The notes below the pieces were generated by a model. That model did no database searches. It was not told where the DNA came from and saw only the letters and a program-made list of their open reading frames with translations. The position numbers and the translations under genes were made by a program. A DNA stretch of 64,000 bases. It comes from Haliea sp040221975 (GTDB lineage: Bacteria; Pseudomonadota; Gammaproteobacteria; Pseudomonadales; Halieaceae). Position 1 is the first letter of the stretch. Every line of letters begins with the position of its first letter. The stretch is taken from contig JAVJWR010000028.1 in NCBI GenBank assembly GCA_040221975.1, positions 1 through 64,000 on the forward strand, read 5' to 3'. Below, one piece after another: positions 35,062 to 43,108 of this stretch.

Positions 35062-36816
35062 GTGACTAAAGGACGCAAAATCAAAAGGATATTGGTGCTC
35101 GACGCCGACATGGTTAGCGCGTTGACCATTGCCCGCTCACTGAGGGCTCGGCACTATATCGTGGATGTTGCAAGCGCCAGGAAAGCGCCGCTTGCAGCCT
35201 ACTCGAACGCGATCAACGCACACTTTCAATACCCGGATCCACTGCTTGGTGAAGCTGCCTTTCTGGAGTGGCTGCAACAGCACCTGCAGAATGCAAGGTA
35301 TGACCTGGTAATTCCCGTCACGGAGCGCAGCCTCGTACCCCTCACACGCCACCGCCACCAATTCGATCACACGCGCTTGGCAATGGCTGATGAGGAAAGT
35401 CTCCGATTGGTGCTGGACAAGGCGGCAACCTTCAAGCTTGCCGAGCGCCTTGGTGTTTCTACCCCGCAGAGCCTCCATATTTCGAGTATCGGCGAGCTGC
35501 AAGCGTTGCTCCCGCAACTCCGTTTTCCGGTCGTGGTAAAACCCAGCCACTCGGTCTCGGGCGGTGCCGCGGGTTATTCCAAACGCAACGTCAGCTACGC
35601 CGATAACGAAGCCGAGCTGAACCAACAGTGCGGGGCTTGCCTGCAGCACTCCCCGGTTATTCTCCAAAGCTACTTTCGCGGCCTGGGCGCCGGTGTCGAG
35701 CTGATTGCCCAGCAGGGGGAGATCCTTTATGCCTTCCAGCATCTGCGCTTGCACGAAATCCCCTTGACCGGAGGCGGCAGCAGCTTCCGCACGAGTACCG
35801 AGCTGGAACCCGCGCTGCTGGATGCGGCCTCTCGACTGATCCGGGAAATCCTCTGGAACGGTGTCGCGATGGTCGAGTTCAAGTGGGACCCAGCGACCAA
35901 TGAATACTGCCTGATGGAAATCAACGGACGCTTCTGGGGCTCGCTACCGCTGGCCGTGGCCGCCGGTGCCGACTTTCCGGCGATGCAGGCGGAGCTGTCC
36001 CTGACTGGCGGATTGGGCGACTACCCCCCCTATCGGCGTGGCGTCTACTGCCGCAATCTCTCCAGCGACGTCATGTGGCACGAGATGGTACTGCGCAGCC
36101 ATAGCGACCAAATAACCCAGGTACCGTCACCCGGCAAAGTGTTGCGGGACTTGAGCAAGGTATTGTCACCCCGGCACCATTTCGATACCCAGTGCCTGAG
36201 TGACCCGCTTCCGGGCCTGATCGAAATAAAACGCTTGATCGCGAGTTATGGAAGCCGACTGTTTGCAGTACTGGCTGAGAGGTGGTTCACACTCTCACAG
36301 CGATTGCTTTGGCGCAATGGAACTGTTCGTGAGAGACTCCGGGCATCGAAAACAGTCCTGTTCATATGCTATGGCAACATTAACCGCAGTGCTCTGGCGC
36401 AGGCACTCATGACGGCCCGGCTGCCCAGTTGCCGTGCCCTGGAGGTTCGCTCTGCGGGCTTTCACCTGCAGGAACAGCGCCCCGCGGACCCGCGAATGGT
36501 CCAGGTTGCTGCGCAACATGCTGTAGACATGACTCACTCCCGGTCACGCTGTGTGAACACTGATCTGCTGGCAGACAGCGACATCATCTTTGTCATGGAG
36601 AAAGGCCACTATGACAGGTTGGTGGCAATGGACCCGGCAGTGGCGAGCAGGACTTTTTTACTGGGTGCCGGTCCAGCCGGATCAGCACTGCCCTGCGCTG
36701 AAATCGGAGACCCCTACAACAAATCAGAGACTGTCTATCGCACCTGCTTTGACGATATCCAACGTGCGGTAACGTACCTTGTCAGGGAGCTACCCGTCCA
36801 CCATGCCGGCTATTGA
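35062..36816 (+). CDS. ATP-grasp ligase fused to a low-molecular-weight protein tyrosine phosphatase
   Basis: 584 residues from GTG 35062 (AGGT before it); the frame opens in the terminator at 34921, so the extreme 5' end is not coding. Residues ~1-400: a Rossmann-like pre-ATP-grasp (KRILVLDADMVSALTIARSLRARHYIVDVAS) and ATP-grasp core (FPVVVKPSHSVSGGAAGYSKRN, GAGVELIAQQGE, VAMVEFKWDPATNEYCLMEINGRFWGSL with metal-binding Glu and Asn). Residues ~430-584: phosphatase with the P-loop CYGNINRS (C-x5-R) and the general-acid DPYNKS. LMW phosphatases normally control tyrosine autokinases of capsule export (Wzc); ATP-grasp enzymes make amide or ester bonds. This fusion, first gene of the exopolysaccharide operon, would couple both. 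Confidence 0.88.
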   Translation: MTKGRKIKRILVLDADMVSALTIARSLRARHYIVDVASARKAPLAAYSNAINAHFQYPDPLLGEAAFLEWLQQHLQNARYDLVIPVTERSLVPLTRHRHQFDHTRLAMADEESLRLVLDKAATFKLAERLGVSTPQSLHISSIGELQALLPQLRFPVVVKPSHSVSGGAAGYSKRNVSYADNEAELNQQCGACLQHSPVILQSYFRGLGAGVELIAQQGEILYAFQHLRLHEIPLTGGGSSFRTSTELEPALLDAASRLIREILWNGVAMVEFKWDPATNEYCLMEINGRFWGSLPLAVAAGADFPAMQAELSLTGGLGDYPPYRRGVYCRNLSSDVMWHEMVLRSHSDQITQVPSPGKVLRDLSKVLSPRHHFDTQCLSDPLPGLIEIKRLIASYGSRLFAVLAERWFTLSQRLLWRNGTVRERLRASKTVLFICYGNINRSALAQALMTARLPSCRALEVRSAGFHLQEQRPADPRMVQVAAQHAVDMTHSRSRCVNTDLLADSDIIFVMEKGHYDRLVAMDPAVASRTFLLGAGPAGSALPCAEIGDPYNKSETVYRTCFDDIQRAVTYLVRELPVHHAGY

Positions 36817-37837
36817 CGCCTACAGCAGCGAGGAAATGACAACGGCAGAAGAGCCACACCGGGAGCCGTTTTTCTCCATTATCATGCCTACCCGCAACCG
36901 ACCAGAGCTTTTCAACCAGGCGCTGCGGTCTGTGTTGGCGCAATCGTTCCAGAATTTTGAAGTGCTGGTGATAAACGACGGCTCCAGCGATACCCACCTC
37001 CCCCAGTACCGGAAACTGGAGGCCGAAGCCGAGACACGAACACACTGGCACTACCAGCCGCAGCGGCCCAATGGTCACGGTCCCAGCTACTCGATCAATA
37101 CCGGCGCCCAACTGGCGCGGGGCATATACCTGTGCATTCTGGATGACGATGACAGCTGGGAGGACATGCAGCATCTCGAGACCGCGCACAAGGTGATTGA
37201 GGCCGCCGATGGCGTAGTGGATGCGTACTACAGCAACCAGGCCGCATACACGGCGGATAACCAGCGGGTAGCAGGGCCGCTGTGGATAGAGAGCCTGGGG
37301 AACTCATTGCAGACGCCAAATGCCCCGTTTGGCACCTTCAGGGTTAGCCCAAAAGTCCTGCTGTCCCACGGTGGCTTTCCACACCTCAACTGCACCATTA
37401 TCCGGCGCGACCTGTTCATGCAACTGGGCGGCATGGATGAAGGCATCCGCTACGAATGCGAGGTGGACCTGTACCTGCGTACACTGAGTCACGCCCAGCT
37501 GATCATCTATACTAAGCAGCTCATCGGCCGGCACAATGTGCCGCGCGCAGACCGGAAAGACAACGAATCCACCATGGCGAACCTCATCGAAAAACGGCTC
37601 TCCCAGGTGCGGGTCTACGAGAAAAGCCTGGCCTTGAGTGAGCACCCGGACGTCACCGCGGCTTGCCAGGCTCGACTGGCCGACCTCTACAAGCACCTTG
37701 CAGCCGATTCCAGACAACGTTACCGGTACACGCTGGCTGTGCTGTTCGCCCGCCTCGCCCTGGCCTGTCGATTTTCCATCAAGTGGCAAGCGTACACATG
37801 GTACCTCGGCGTGCTGGCTACGGTACGGGGGAAATAA
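36803..37837 (+). CDS. glycosyltransferase family 2
   Basis: 344 residues from ATG 36803 (overlaps the previous gene by 14 bases; ATG 36836 possible). GT-A core: FFSIIMPTRNRPELFNQALRSVL, NFEVLVINDGSSD (UDP-binding), LARGIYLCILDDDDSWEDMQHLE with the DxD-type metal motif, NCTIIRRDLFMQLGGMDEGIRYECEVDLYLR. No membrane helix; peripheral inner-membrane enzyme that adds a sugar to the repeat unit. One-base overlap (TAATG) with the sulfotransferase gene. Confidence 0.9.
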   Translation: MPAIDAYSSEEMTTAEEPHREPFFSIIMPTRNRPELFNQALRSVLAQSFQNFEVLVINDGSSDTHLPQYRKLEAEAETRTHWHYQPQRPNGHGPSYSINTGAQLARGIYLCILDDDDSWEDMQHLETAHKVIEAADGVVDAYYSNQAAYTADNQRVAGPLWIESLGNSLQTPNAPFGTFRVSPKVLLSHGGFPHLNCTIIRRDLFMQLGGMDEGIRYECEVDLYLRTLSHAQLIIYTKQLIGRHNVPRADRKDNESTMANLIEKRLSQVRVYEKSLALSEHPDVTAACQARLADLYKHLAADSRQRYRYTLAVLFARLALACRFSIKWQAYTWYLGVLATVRGK

Positions 37838-38622
37838 TGCAAGCGTTGAATCACCTGCGCACCGCGCTGCGCCACCCGATGCTCTTCAGACACTACCAGC
37901 CCGTCATGCTGCTGAGCCACATGCGTGCCAATACCAGTCTCCTCGGGCACCTGTTGGGCAGCAACGCAGAGATTGAGGGCTACTATGAATTGCATATCGG
38001 CTACTACAGCTGGAAGAGCCTCGTTCGGCAGAAGCTCCTGCACTTTGCACGGCACCCGCCAAAACGCGCGGCGCGGTTTGTCTTCGACAAGGTCTTGCAC
38101 GACGATCACTACGTTGACCTGTCCCTGTTCAAACAGGGTAAGGTCATGTTCGCCCTGCGACCTCCGGAAAAAACCATCCCCAGCATCGTCAGCCTGTATC
38201 GATCGGTTGAACCCAACCATCCCTACACAGACAGCGGCAACGCGGCACGCTATTATGTCCAACGGGTTCAATCACTGGCCAGGATTGCCCAGTCCTGTCC
38301 TGTGGATTTCCTGTATCTGGACGCGGACGCCCTGCGTGAGGACACAACCCACACGCTTGCGGCCGTCAGCCAATTCCTTGGCCTTGCGCAGCCCCTGAGT
38401 GAACACTATGAGCAACAACCGTTGACTGGTACCGAAAAAGCGGGAGACTCATCCGAGTCCATTGTTTTGGGGAAGGTCGAACGCGTAACACGCAGCTATG
38501 CCGATATCCAAGTGTCAGAGGATGTAATGGCACTTGCCCGTGAGCAATTTGAAGAGGCGCGGGGGCGGATTATTGGCAGCCCACGATGTATCAGGACGGT
38601 GCTCCTCCATGTCGAAAATTGA
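37837..38622 (+). CDS. sulfotransferase family protein
   Basis: 261 residues from ATG 37837 (GGGGGAAATA before it). The start PVMLLSHMRANTSLLGHLLGS is a 5'-phosphosulfate loop variant (Ser-x-x-Arg-x-x-Thr/Ser-Ser). Later KVMFALRPPEKTIPSIVSLYRS matches the 3'-phosphate-binding strand and helix (Arg-Pro-Pro-Glu). DFLYLDADALREDTTHTLAAVSQFLGL is typical of the C-terminal part. It would transfer sulfate from PAPS to a sugar hydroxyl or amino group. The ADP-ribose-like donor genes are not in the window. Confidence 0.8.
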   Translation: MQALNHLRTALRHPMLFRHYQPVMLLSHMRANTSLLGHLLGSNAEIEGYYELHIGYYSWKSLVRQKLLHFARHPPKRAARFVFDKVLHDDHYVDLSLFKQGKVMFALRPPEKTIPSIVSLYRSVEPNHPYTDSGNAARYYVQRVQSLARIAQSCPVDFLYLDADALREDTTHTLAAVSQFLGLAQPLSEHYEQQPLTGTEKAGDSSESIVLGKVERVTRSYADIQVSEDVMALAREQFEEARGRIIGSPRCIRTVLLHVEN

Positions 38623-40414
38623 GCCCAACCACAAGGAACTGACTGCGCACCTGGTCCTTGGCGATTGGTCTGCGCCCACAATGTCAAAGCGTGCGGTAAC
38701 ACAGCCCGACTCGGAGAAGCCCATCATACAGGGTGGCCAACTAGCTCGCGATGAGCAAGGCCGCATGCTGGCACTCGCGGGGGAGGCATTCGCGCCTGAG
38801 GCAGAAGCAGTTCAGCCATTGGATGCCAATGCGCTGCTGACTCGCTACCGAAACACAGGAGAAGACACATTTACGGCGCTGCAGGGAAGCTGGGCACTGT
38901 TGGTGTTCGACCCTTGCAAACAGCAGGTTCTGTTCGCCACCGATAGGCTGGGGCGTCAGCCGCTGTACTACGCCGAACTCAGAGGAATACTTTACCTCAG
39001 CACGCGACTGCCCCCCGTCATGGAAGCGCAGCAGCGACCAGTAGTGGACCGTCAAAGCCTGTATGACTATGTCTACTTCCACATGATCCCATCGCCAGGT
39101 TGTATCTACCAAGGTATTCGCAAACTGGTCGGAGGCCATTGCGGTATCGCGACCGCTAACGGAGTAGAGCTTTTCCGCTATTGGTATCCAACTTTCAGCG
39201 AGACTCCCTCGCGCTCGCGGCCAGCAATGAAGAGCTTTCTGGTCAGCACCCTCAAAGCCTCAGTGCGCCGTTCCACCCACGATGGTGGAGAGCGCAAGAT
39301 CGGCGCTTTTCTCAGCGGCGGGCTGGACAGCTCCACAGTGGCCGGGATGCTAAGCGAGGTCCAGGAATCGGGTTGCGATGCCTACGCCATAGGCTTCGAC
39401 GCTGAGGGCTATGATGAAATGGCCTACGCCCGGATAACGGCGCAGCATTTTGGAATCCGGCTACATGAGTACTACGTAACACCTGATGACGTGGTTGCCG
39501 CACTGCCGGAGATAGCGGCGGCCTTCAGTGAGCCTTTCGGCAACTCCTCAGCGCTACCGGCCTACTTTTGTGCCCGGCACGCCGCCCGCGACGGGATTTC
39601 GGTGCTACTTGCAGGCGATGGCGGCGACGAACTTTTCGCTGGCAATGAGCGCTACGCTCACCAGAAACTGTTCGAACGCTACAACCAGGTCCCGCAATGG
39701 ATTCGAACGGGATTGATTGAGCCATTGTCCGGATTGCTACCCGAGGGCAGCCGACTGGGCAGTAAAGCTGCGAGCTTTCTGTTTCAGGCTAACACGCCAC
39801 TACCTGATCGCCTGCAGTTTTACAGCTTCCTGGAGCAGAATTCCCCAGATCAGGTTTTTCAACCGGATTTTCTCTCTGCAATAGACGCCCGACAACCCTC
39901 AGCCCTACTAAATGCGCTCTATGCCACCCCGGAAGGTGCATCCAGCCTGAACCACATGCTGTTTATGGACTGGCAGGTTACCCTCGCGGACAACGATTTG
40001 CGCAAGGTCAACAAGGCCTGCGAGCTGGCGGGCATCGAAGTTCGATACCCCATGCTTGATGACGCACTGGTCTCCATGTCGATGCAGATACCCTCGCAGT
40101 GGAAACTGCCCGGGAATTCACTCCGGCACTTTTACAAGCAGGCATTTGCAGGCTGGCTGCCAGATGCCACCATCAGCAAGTCCAAGCACGGCTTCGGTCT
40201 GCCCTTTGGTGTGTGGATGAAGACTCATACTCCTCTGCGAGACATGGCATATGACAAGGTATTGCAACTGCGCCAGCGCTCAATTTTTCAGGCACGGTTC
40301 CTGGAGCAGGCTGTCATGAGGCACAAGGACGGGCACGCCTCATATTATGGCGAACTCATCTGGCTATTGGCCGTGCTGGAGATTTGGCTGGAAACACACG
40401 AGGTCATATTATGA
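38609..40414 (+). CDS. asparagine synthase-like enzyme without glutaminase cysteine
   Basis: 601 residues from ATG 38609 (overlaps the sulfotransferase gene by 14 bases). The C-terminal synthetase part is intact: PP-loop IGAFLSGGLDSSTVAGML, EPFGNSSALPAYF, LLAGDGGDELFAGNERY, and RYPMLDDALV. The N-terminal region keeps the Ntn-hydrolase-like fold (GSWALLVFDPCKQQVLFATDRLGRQPLYY) but the protein begins MSKIEPNHK, with no Cys at position 2, and the usual MCG start cannot be restored in frame. It therefore may use ammonia, or another amine like beta-lactam synthetase or lasso cyclase. Within exosortase A loci, amidotransferases of this type are usual, normally with Cys2. Predicted to form an amide on the sugar or a carrier-bound intermediate. 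Confidence 0.85.
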   Translation: MSKIEPNHKELTAHLVLGDWSAPTMSKRAVTQPDSEKPIIQGGQLARDEQGRMLALAGEAFAPEAEAVQPLDANALLTRYRNTGEDTFTALQGSWALLVFDPCKQQVLFATDRLGRQPLYYAELRGILYLSTRLPPVMEAQQRPVVDRQSLYDYVYFHMIPSPGCIYQGIRKLVGGHCGIATANGVELFRYWYPTFSETPSRSRPAMKSFLVSTLKASVRRSTHDGGERKIGAFLSGGLDSSTVAGMLSEVQESGCDAYAIGFDAEGYDEMAYARITAQHFGIRLHEYYVTPDDVVAALPEIAAAFSEPFGNSSALPAYFCARHAARDGISVLLAGDGGDELFAGNERYAHQKLFERYNQVPQWIRTGLIEPLSGLLPEGSRLGSKAASFLFQANTPLPDRLQFYSFLEQNSPDQVFQPDFLSAIDARQPSALLNALYATPEGASSLNHMLFMDWQVTLADNDLRKVNKACELAGIEVRYPMLDDALVSMSMQIPSQWKLPGNSLRHFYKQAFAGWLPDATISKSKHGFGLPFGVWMKTHTPLRDMAYDKVLQLRQRSIFQARFLEQAVMRHKDGHASYYGELIWLLAVLEIWLETHEVIL

Positions 40415-41085
40415 GTCATGCGCAGAAACATCTGGGGCTTTCCAGCATCCTGACATTGTGTGCCACGCTACTTGCCATGCCTTGTCTCGGCGAGGCTCGC
40501 GGCGTTGCGCCCTGGGTAGGAGAAACATTGGACGGCCGGCAGTGCACCGGGCCGGGAACCGAAAACTATGGCCCATTCGACTTCCGTATCGACAAGAACA
40601 AGCTGCCTATAGTTGAAAACCATCACTTTACCCTGGAAGTTGAACAGCTGGTGCGCGGTGTAACCGTTACGCACCCCATACGCGATATCCGCTATACACT
40701 GACCAAGATTCCCAATCACCACCGCGCTCTGTACTCGGCAGTGCGATTCTCCATCAGCGACCCATCCAAGGAACTGAAGCGCAAGTATCCCGCAGAGTGC
40801 TTCCTGCAAAGGGCCATTCACTACGCCCCGGACGATCCTGTACCCCACATGCTGTATGGCCTGTATCTACACCGCTTGGGCAACGCCAGCGGGGCTCTGC
40901 CACATTACCTCAAGGCCGAAGCTTTATCGCCGAACGACGTCAACCTGCTCTACAATATGGGCCTGGTGTACTTTGACCTGGGGCAATATGCCGAGGCACG
41001 CCGCTACGCCAGGCAAGCCTATGCCGCTGGCGTAACCTTCCCGGGGCTACAACGCAAATTGCGCCAGGCCGGCCACTGGGACTGA
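40411..41085 (+). CDS. periplasmic TPR-containing protein
   Basis: 224 residues from ATG 40411 (ATGA overlap). Signal peptide SILTLCATLLAMPCLGEARG. Two or three tetratricopeptide units follow residue ~120: AECFLQRAIHYAPDDPVPHMLYGLYLHRLGNASGALPHYLKAEALSPNDVNLLYNMGLVYFDLGQYAEARRYARQAY. The N-terminal domain (VGETLDGRQCTGPGTENYGPFDF) has one Cys and is not recognised. Probably binds a partner of the secretion machinery in the periplasm. Confidence 0.75.
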   Translation: MSHAQKHLGLSSILTLCATLLAMPCLGEARGVAPWVGETLDGRQCTGPGTENYGPFDFRIDKNKLPIVENHHFTLEVEQLVRGVTVTHPIRDIRYTLTKIPNHHRALYSAVRFSISDPSKELKRKYPAECFLQRAIHYAPDDPVPHMLYGLYLHRLGNASGALPHYLKAEALSPNDVNLLYNMGLVYFDLGQYAEARRYARQAYAAGVTFPGLQRKLRQAGHWD

Positions 41086-41115
41086 GTCCCGACCATACCT
41101 TCAAGGGGGAAATAC

Positions 41116-41367
41116 GTGACAGCTCTAGACCTCACTCGCAAGATGATTCGTTCCTGCCTGCAGTTGAACGACTCAGTACCACTGAGTGAAGATACCTATC
41201 TCATGGGTGGATTTCCCGAATTCAACTCACTCACCATCACCACCCTGATTGTCGAAATAGAGGACAATCTGGGTTGTGAGGTCGCCGATGACGAAATCAG
41301 CGGCGAAATCTTCGAGACCGTCGGCTCACTAGCTGAATTCGTGCAACAGAAAATGAACGAGGCATGA
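41116..41367 (+). CDS. acyl carrier protein
   Basis: 83 residues from GTG 41116 after GGGGGAAA. Four-helix ACP plan; the phosphopantetheine Ser is in FPEFNSLTITTLI (NSL replaces the common DSL). VEDNLGCEVADDEI-like helix II and the acidic composition fit. In exosortase A clusters an ACP is usually accompanied by an acyl-CoA ligase and a decarboxylase; here only the two hydrolases follow, the first overlapping the ACP stop by four bases. Confidence 0.88.
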   Translation: MTALDLTRKMIRSCLQLNDSVPLSEDTYLMGGFPEFNSLTITTLIVEIEDNLGCEVADDEISGEIFETVGSLAEFVQQKMNEA

Positions 41368-42188
41368 ACGCGATCCCCATCGACATTTCAGCCGGATTCA
41401 CCCAGGGCCCGCATCCCGCGTTCTTTGTACGCTGTGCGCCCAAAGCGGCCGAGCCACGGGCCCATGTGATTTACCTGCCGCCTTTTACCGAGGAAATGAA
41501 CCGTTGCCGTGCCATCGCCGGCGAGCAAGCCCGCAGGTTTGCCCGGCAGGGCATGAGCTGCACCCTGCTGGATTTCCATGGCACAGGTGAAAGCCCGGGT
41601 GAAACTACCGATGCGACACTCCCTATCTGGTATGACAATGTTTCAGAGATCTACACTGATCTCGTCGACCGGGCGCCCGCGCCCGTCCATTTCTGGGGCT
41701 GTCGGCTGGGAGCGCTCATCGCGGCGAGCTATCTGACGGAACGCGCCACGGCCTGTGACGCGCTGCTGATGTGGCAGCCCGTGGTTGCCGGGAAGCCCTA
41801 TGCGACCCAGGTTTACCGGCAGCGCCTGGCCGCGCTAATGGAACGCGGGGGCCCAGCAGAAACCACCACTGCCATCCGCGAGCGGCTCGCCACGGGTGAG
41901 ACTGTTGAAATTGGCGGCTACACGCTGGGAGGGCCGCTGATGCTTGCCCTCGATGACCTCGATATGACAACCATTCCGCAGGCACCGGCAAAGCGCGTCT
42001 ACTGGCTGGAACACAGTGCCGATGGCGGTCACGGCCTAAACCCTCGCTCAGCCAAGGCTGTGGAGCACCTTATCGGCCTCGGCGTGGAAACCCACCCTGT
42101 CGCATTCACGGGCTCCCCGCTCTGGCAGCTACATGAACGCGCGACCTGTGATTCCCTGCTCGAGCAGACAGGAGCACAGCTACTGTGA
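41364..42188 (+). CDS. exosortase A system-associated hydrolase 2 (TIGR03101-like)
   Basis: 274 residues, ATG 41364 (ATGA overlap with the ACP gene). Alpha/beta hydrolase fold: HVIYLPPFTEEMNRCRAIAGEQARRFARQGMSCTLLDFHGTGESPGET, then the nucleophile elbow HFWGCRLGALIAASY, where the nucleophile position is Cys rather than Ser. The family is found in exosortase A loci. Together with the ACP and hydrolase 1 it likely handles an ACP-bound acyl group. Confidence 0.88.
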   Translation: MNAIPIDISAGFTQGPHPAFFVRCAPKAAEPRAHVIYLPPFTEEMNRCRAIAGEQARRFARQGMSCTLLDFHGTGESPGETTDATLPIWYDNVSEIYTDLVDRAPAPVHFWGCRLGALIAASYLTERATACDALLMWQPVVAGKPYATQVYRQRLAALMERGGPAETTTAIRERLATGETVEIGGYTLGGPLMLALDDLDMTTIPQAPAKRVYWLEHSADGGHGLNPRSAKAVEHLIGLGVETHPVAFTGSPLWQLHERATCDSLLEQTGAQLL

Positions 42189-43069
42189 ACGCTGCTCACC
42201 TGAACACCGAAGTAGCCTTCTCATTCCAACTGGGAGCAAGCGCACTGCTCGGTGTTATTCATGAGTCGACAACTCCGAGTGACCTCGGCCTGCTGACCAT
42301 TGTCGCCGGCGGCCCCCAGTATCGTGGCGGCTGTGGCCGGCAACTGGTAGCACTGGGACGGCGCCTGTCTCAAGAAGGGGTTCATGTGATGCGCTTCGAT
42401 CACCGCGGCCTGGGCGACAGTGAGGGCGAGTTTCAGGGTTTCGAAGCGCTGCACGATGATATCGCGTCCGCCATTGCCGAGTTCCGGCGGCGAGTACCGG
42501 GCCTTGCGCGCATTATCCTGTGGGGCGGCTGTGATGCCGCATCGGCGGCGCTGATCAACGCCCATCGGTTTCCAGAGGTGGTCTCCGTGGTGGCTGCCAA
42601 CCCGTGGGTCAGCAGCGAACGCACCGCAGCTCGAGTCCAGCAGAAGCATTACCTCTCCCGCCTGCGTCAATGGTCATTCTGGCGCAAGCTGCTCAGAATG
42701 GAATACGATATACCCAGTTACCTGCGAAGCGCCGCCGCACGGCTGCGGAATCGCATTGGCCGCCGCCGTGACGGCACGGACGCCCGACAGTCGACGTCAT
42801 CCGCACAAGCACACTACATCGACCGCATGTTGCTTGGCCTGCAACAGTTTGGTGGCAGCGTTTTATTTCTCATGAGTGGCAGCAGCCTGATAAGCAGGGA
42901 ATTCGACGAGCTGGTAGCCGCAGACCGGGAATGGAACAAGACATGCAATGGCGCTGGACGGGAGCGGCTGGAGATTCCCGGGGCGGATCAGACCTTTTCC
43001 AGTTTGCAAGCAAGACAAGGGATGCTGGATGCCGCCAGCATGTGGGCGGGAAAAGTGAAAGTTTCATGA
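42185..43069 (+). CDS. exosortase A system-associated hydrolase 1 (TIGR03100-like)
   Basis: 294 residues, GTG start at 42185 overlapping the previous stop (GTGA). Motifs: LLTIVAGGPQYRGGCGRQLVALGRRLSQEGVHVMRFDHRGLGDSEGEF, nucleophile region IILWGGCDAASAALIN (Cys in GGCDA), AANPWVSSERTAARVQQKHYLSRL and ERLEIPGADQTFSS near the end with the third triad residue displaced. The GGPQYR/hydr1 signature is distinctive. Partner of hydrolase 2; both have Cys nucleophile candidates. Confidence 0.88.
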   Translation: MNAAHLNTEVAFSFQLGASALLGVIHESTTPSDLGLLTIVAGGPQYRGGCGRQLVALGRRLSQEGVHVMRFDHRGLGDSEGEFQGFEALHDDIASAIAEFRRRVPGLARIILWGGCDAASAALINAHRFPEVVSVVAANPWVSSERTAARVQQKHYLSRLRQWSFWRKLLRMEYDIPSYLRSAAARLRNRIGRRRDGTDARQSTSSAQAHYIDRMLLGLQQFGGSVLFLMSGSSLISREFDELVAADREWNKTCNGAGRERLEIPGADQTFSSLQARQGMLDAASMWAGKVKVS

Positions 43070-43108
43070 CCCTGAAACACATACGCCTGTTGATGCCCAC
43101 AGTCCCAG

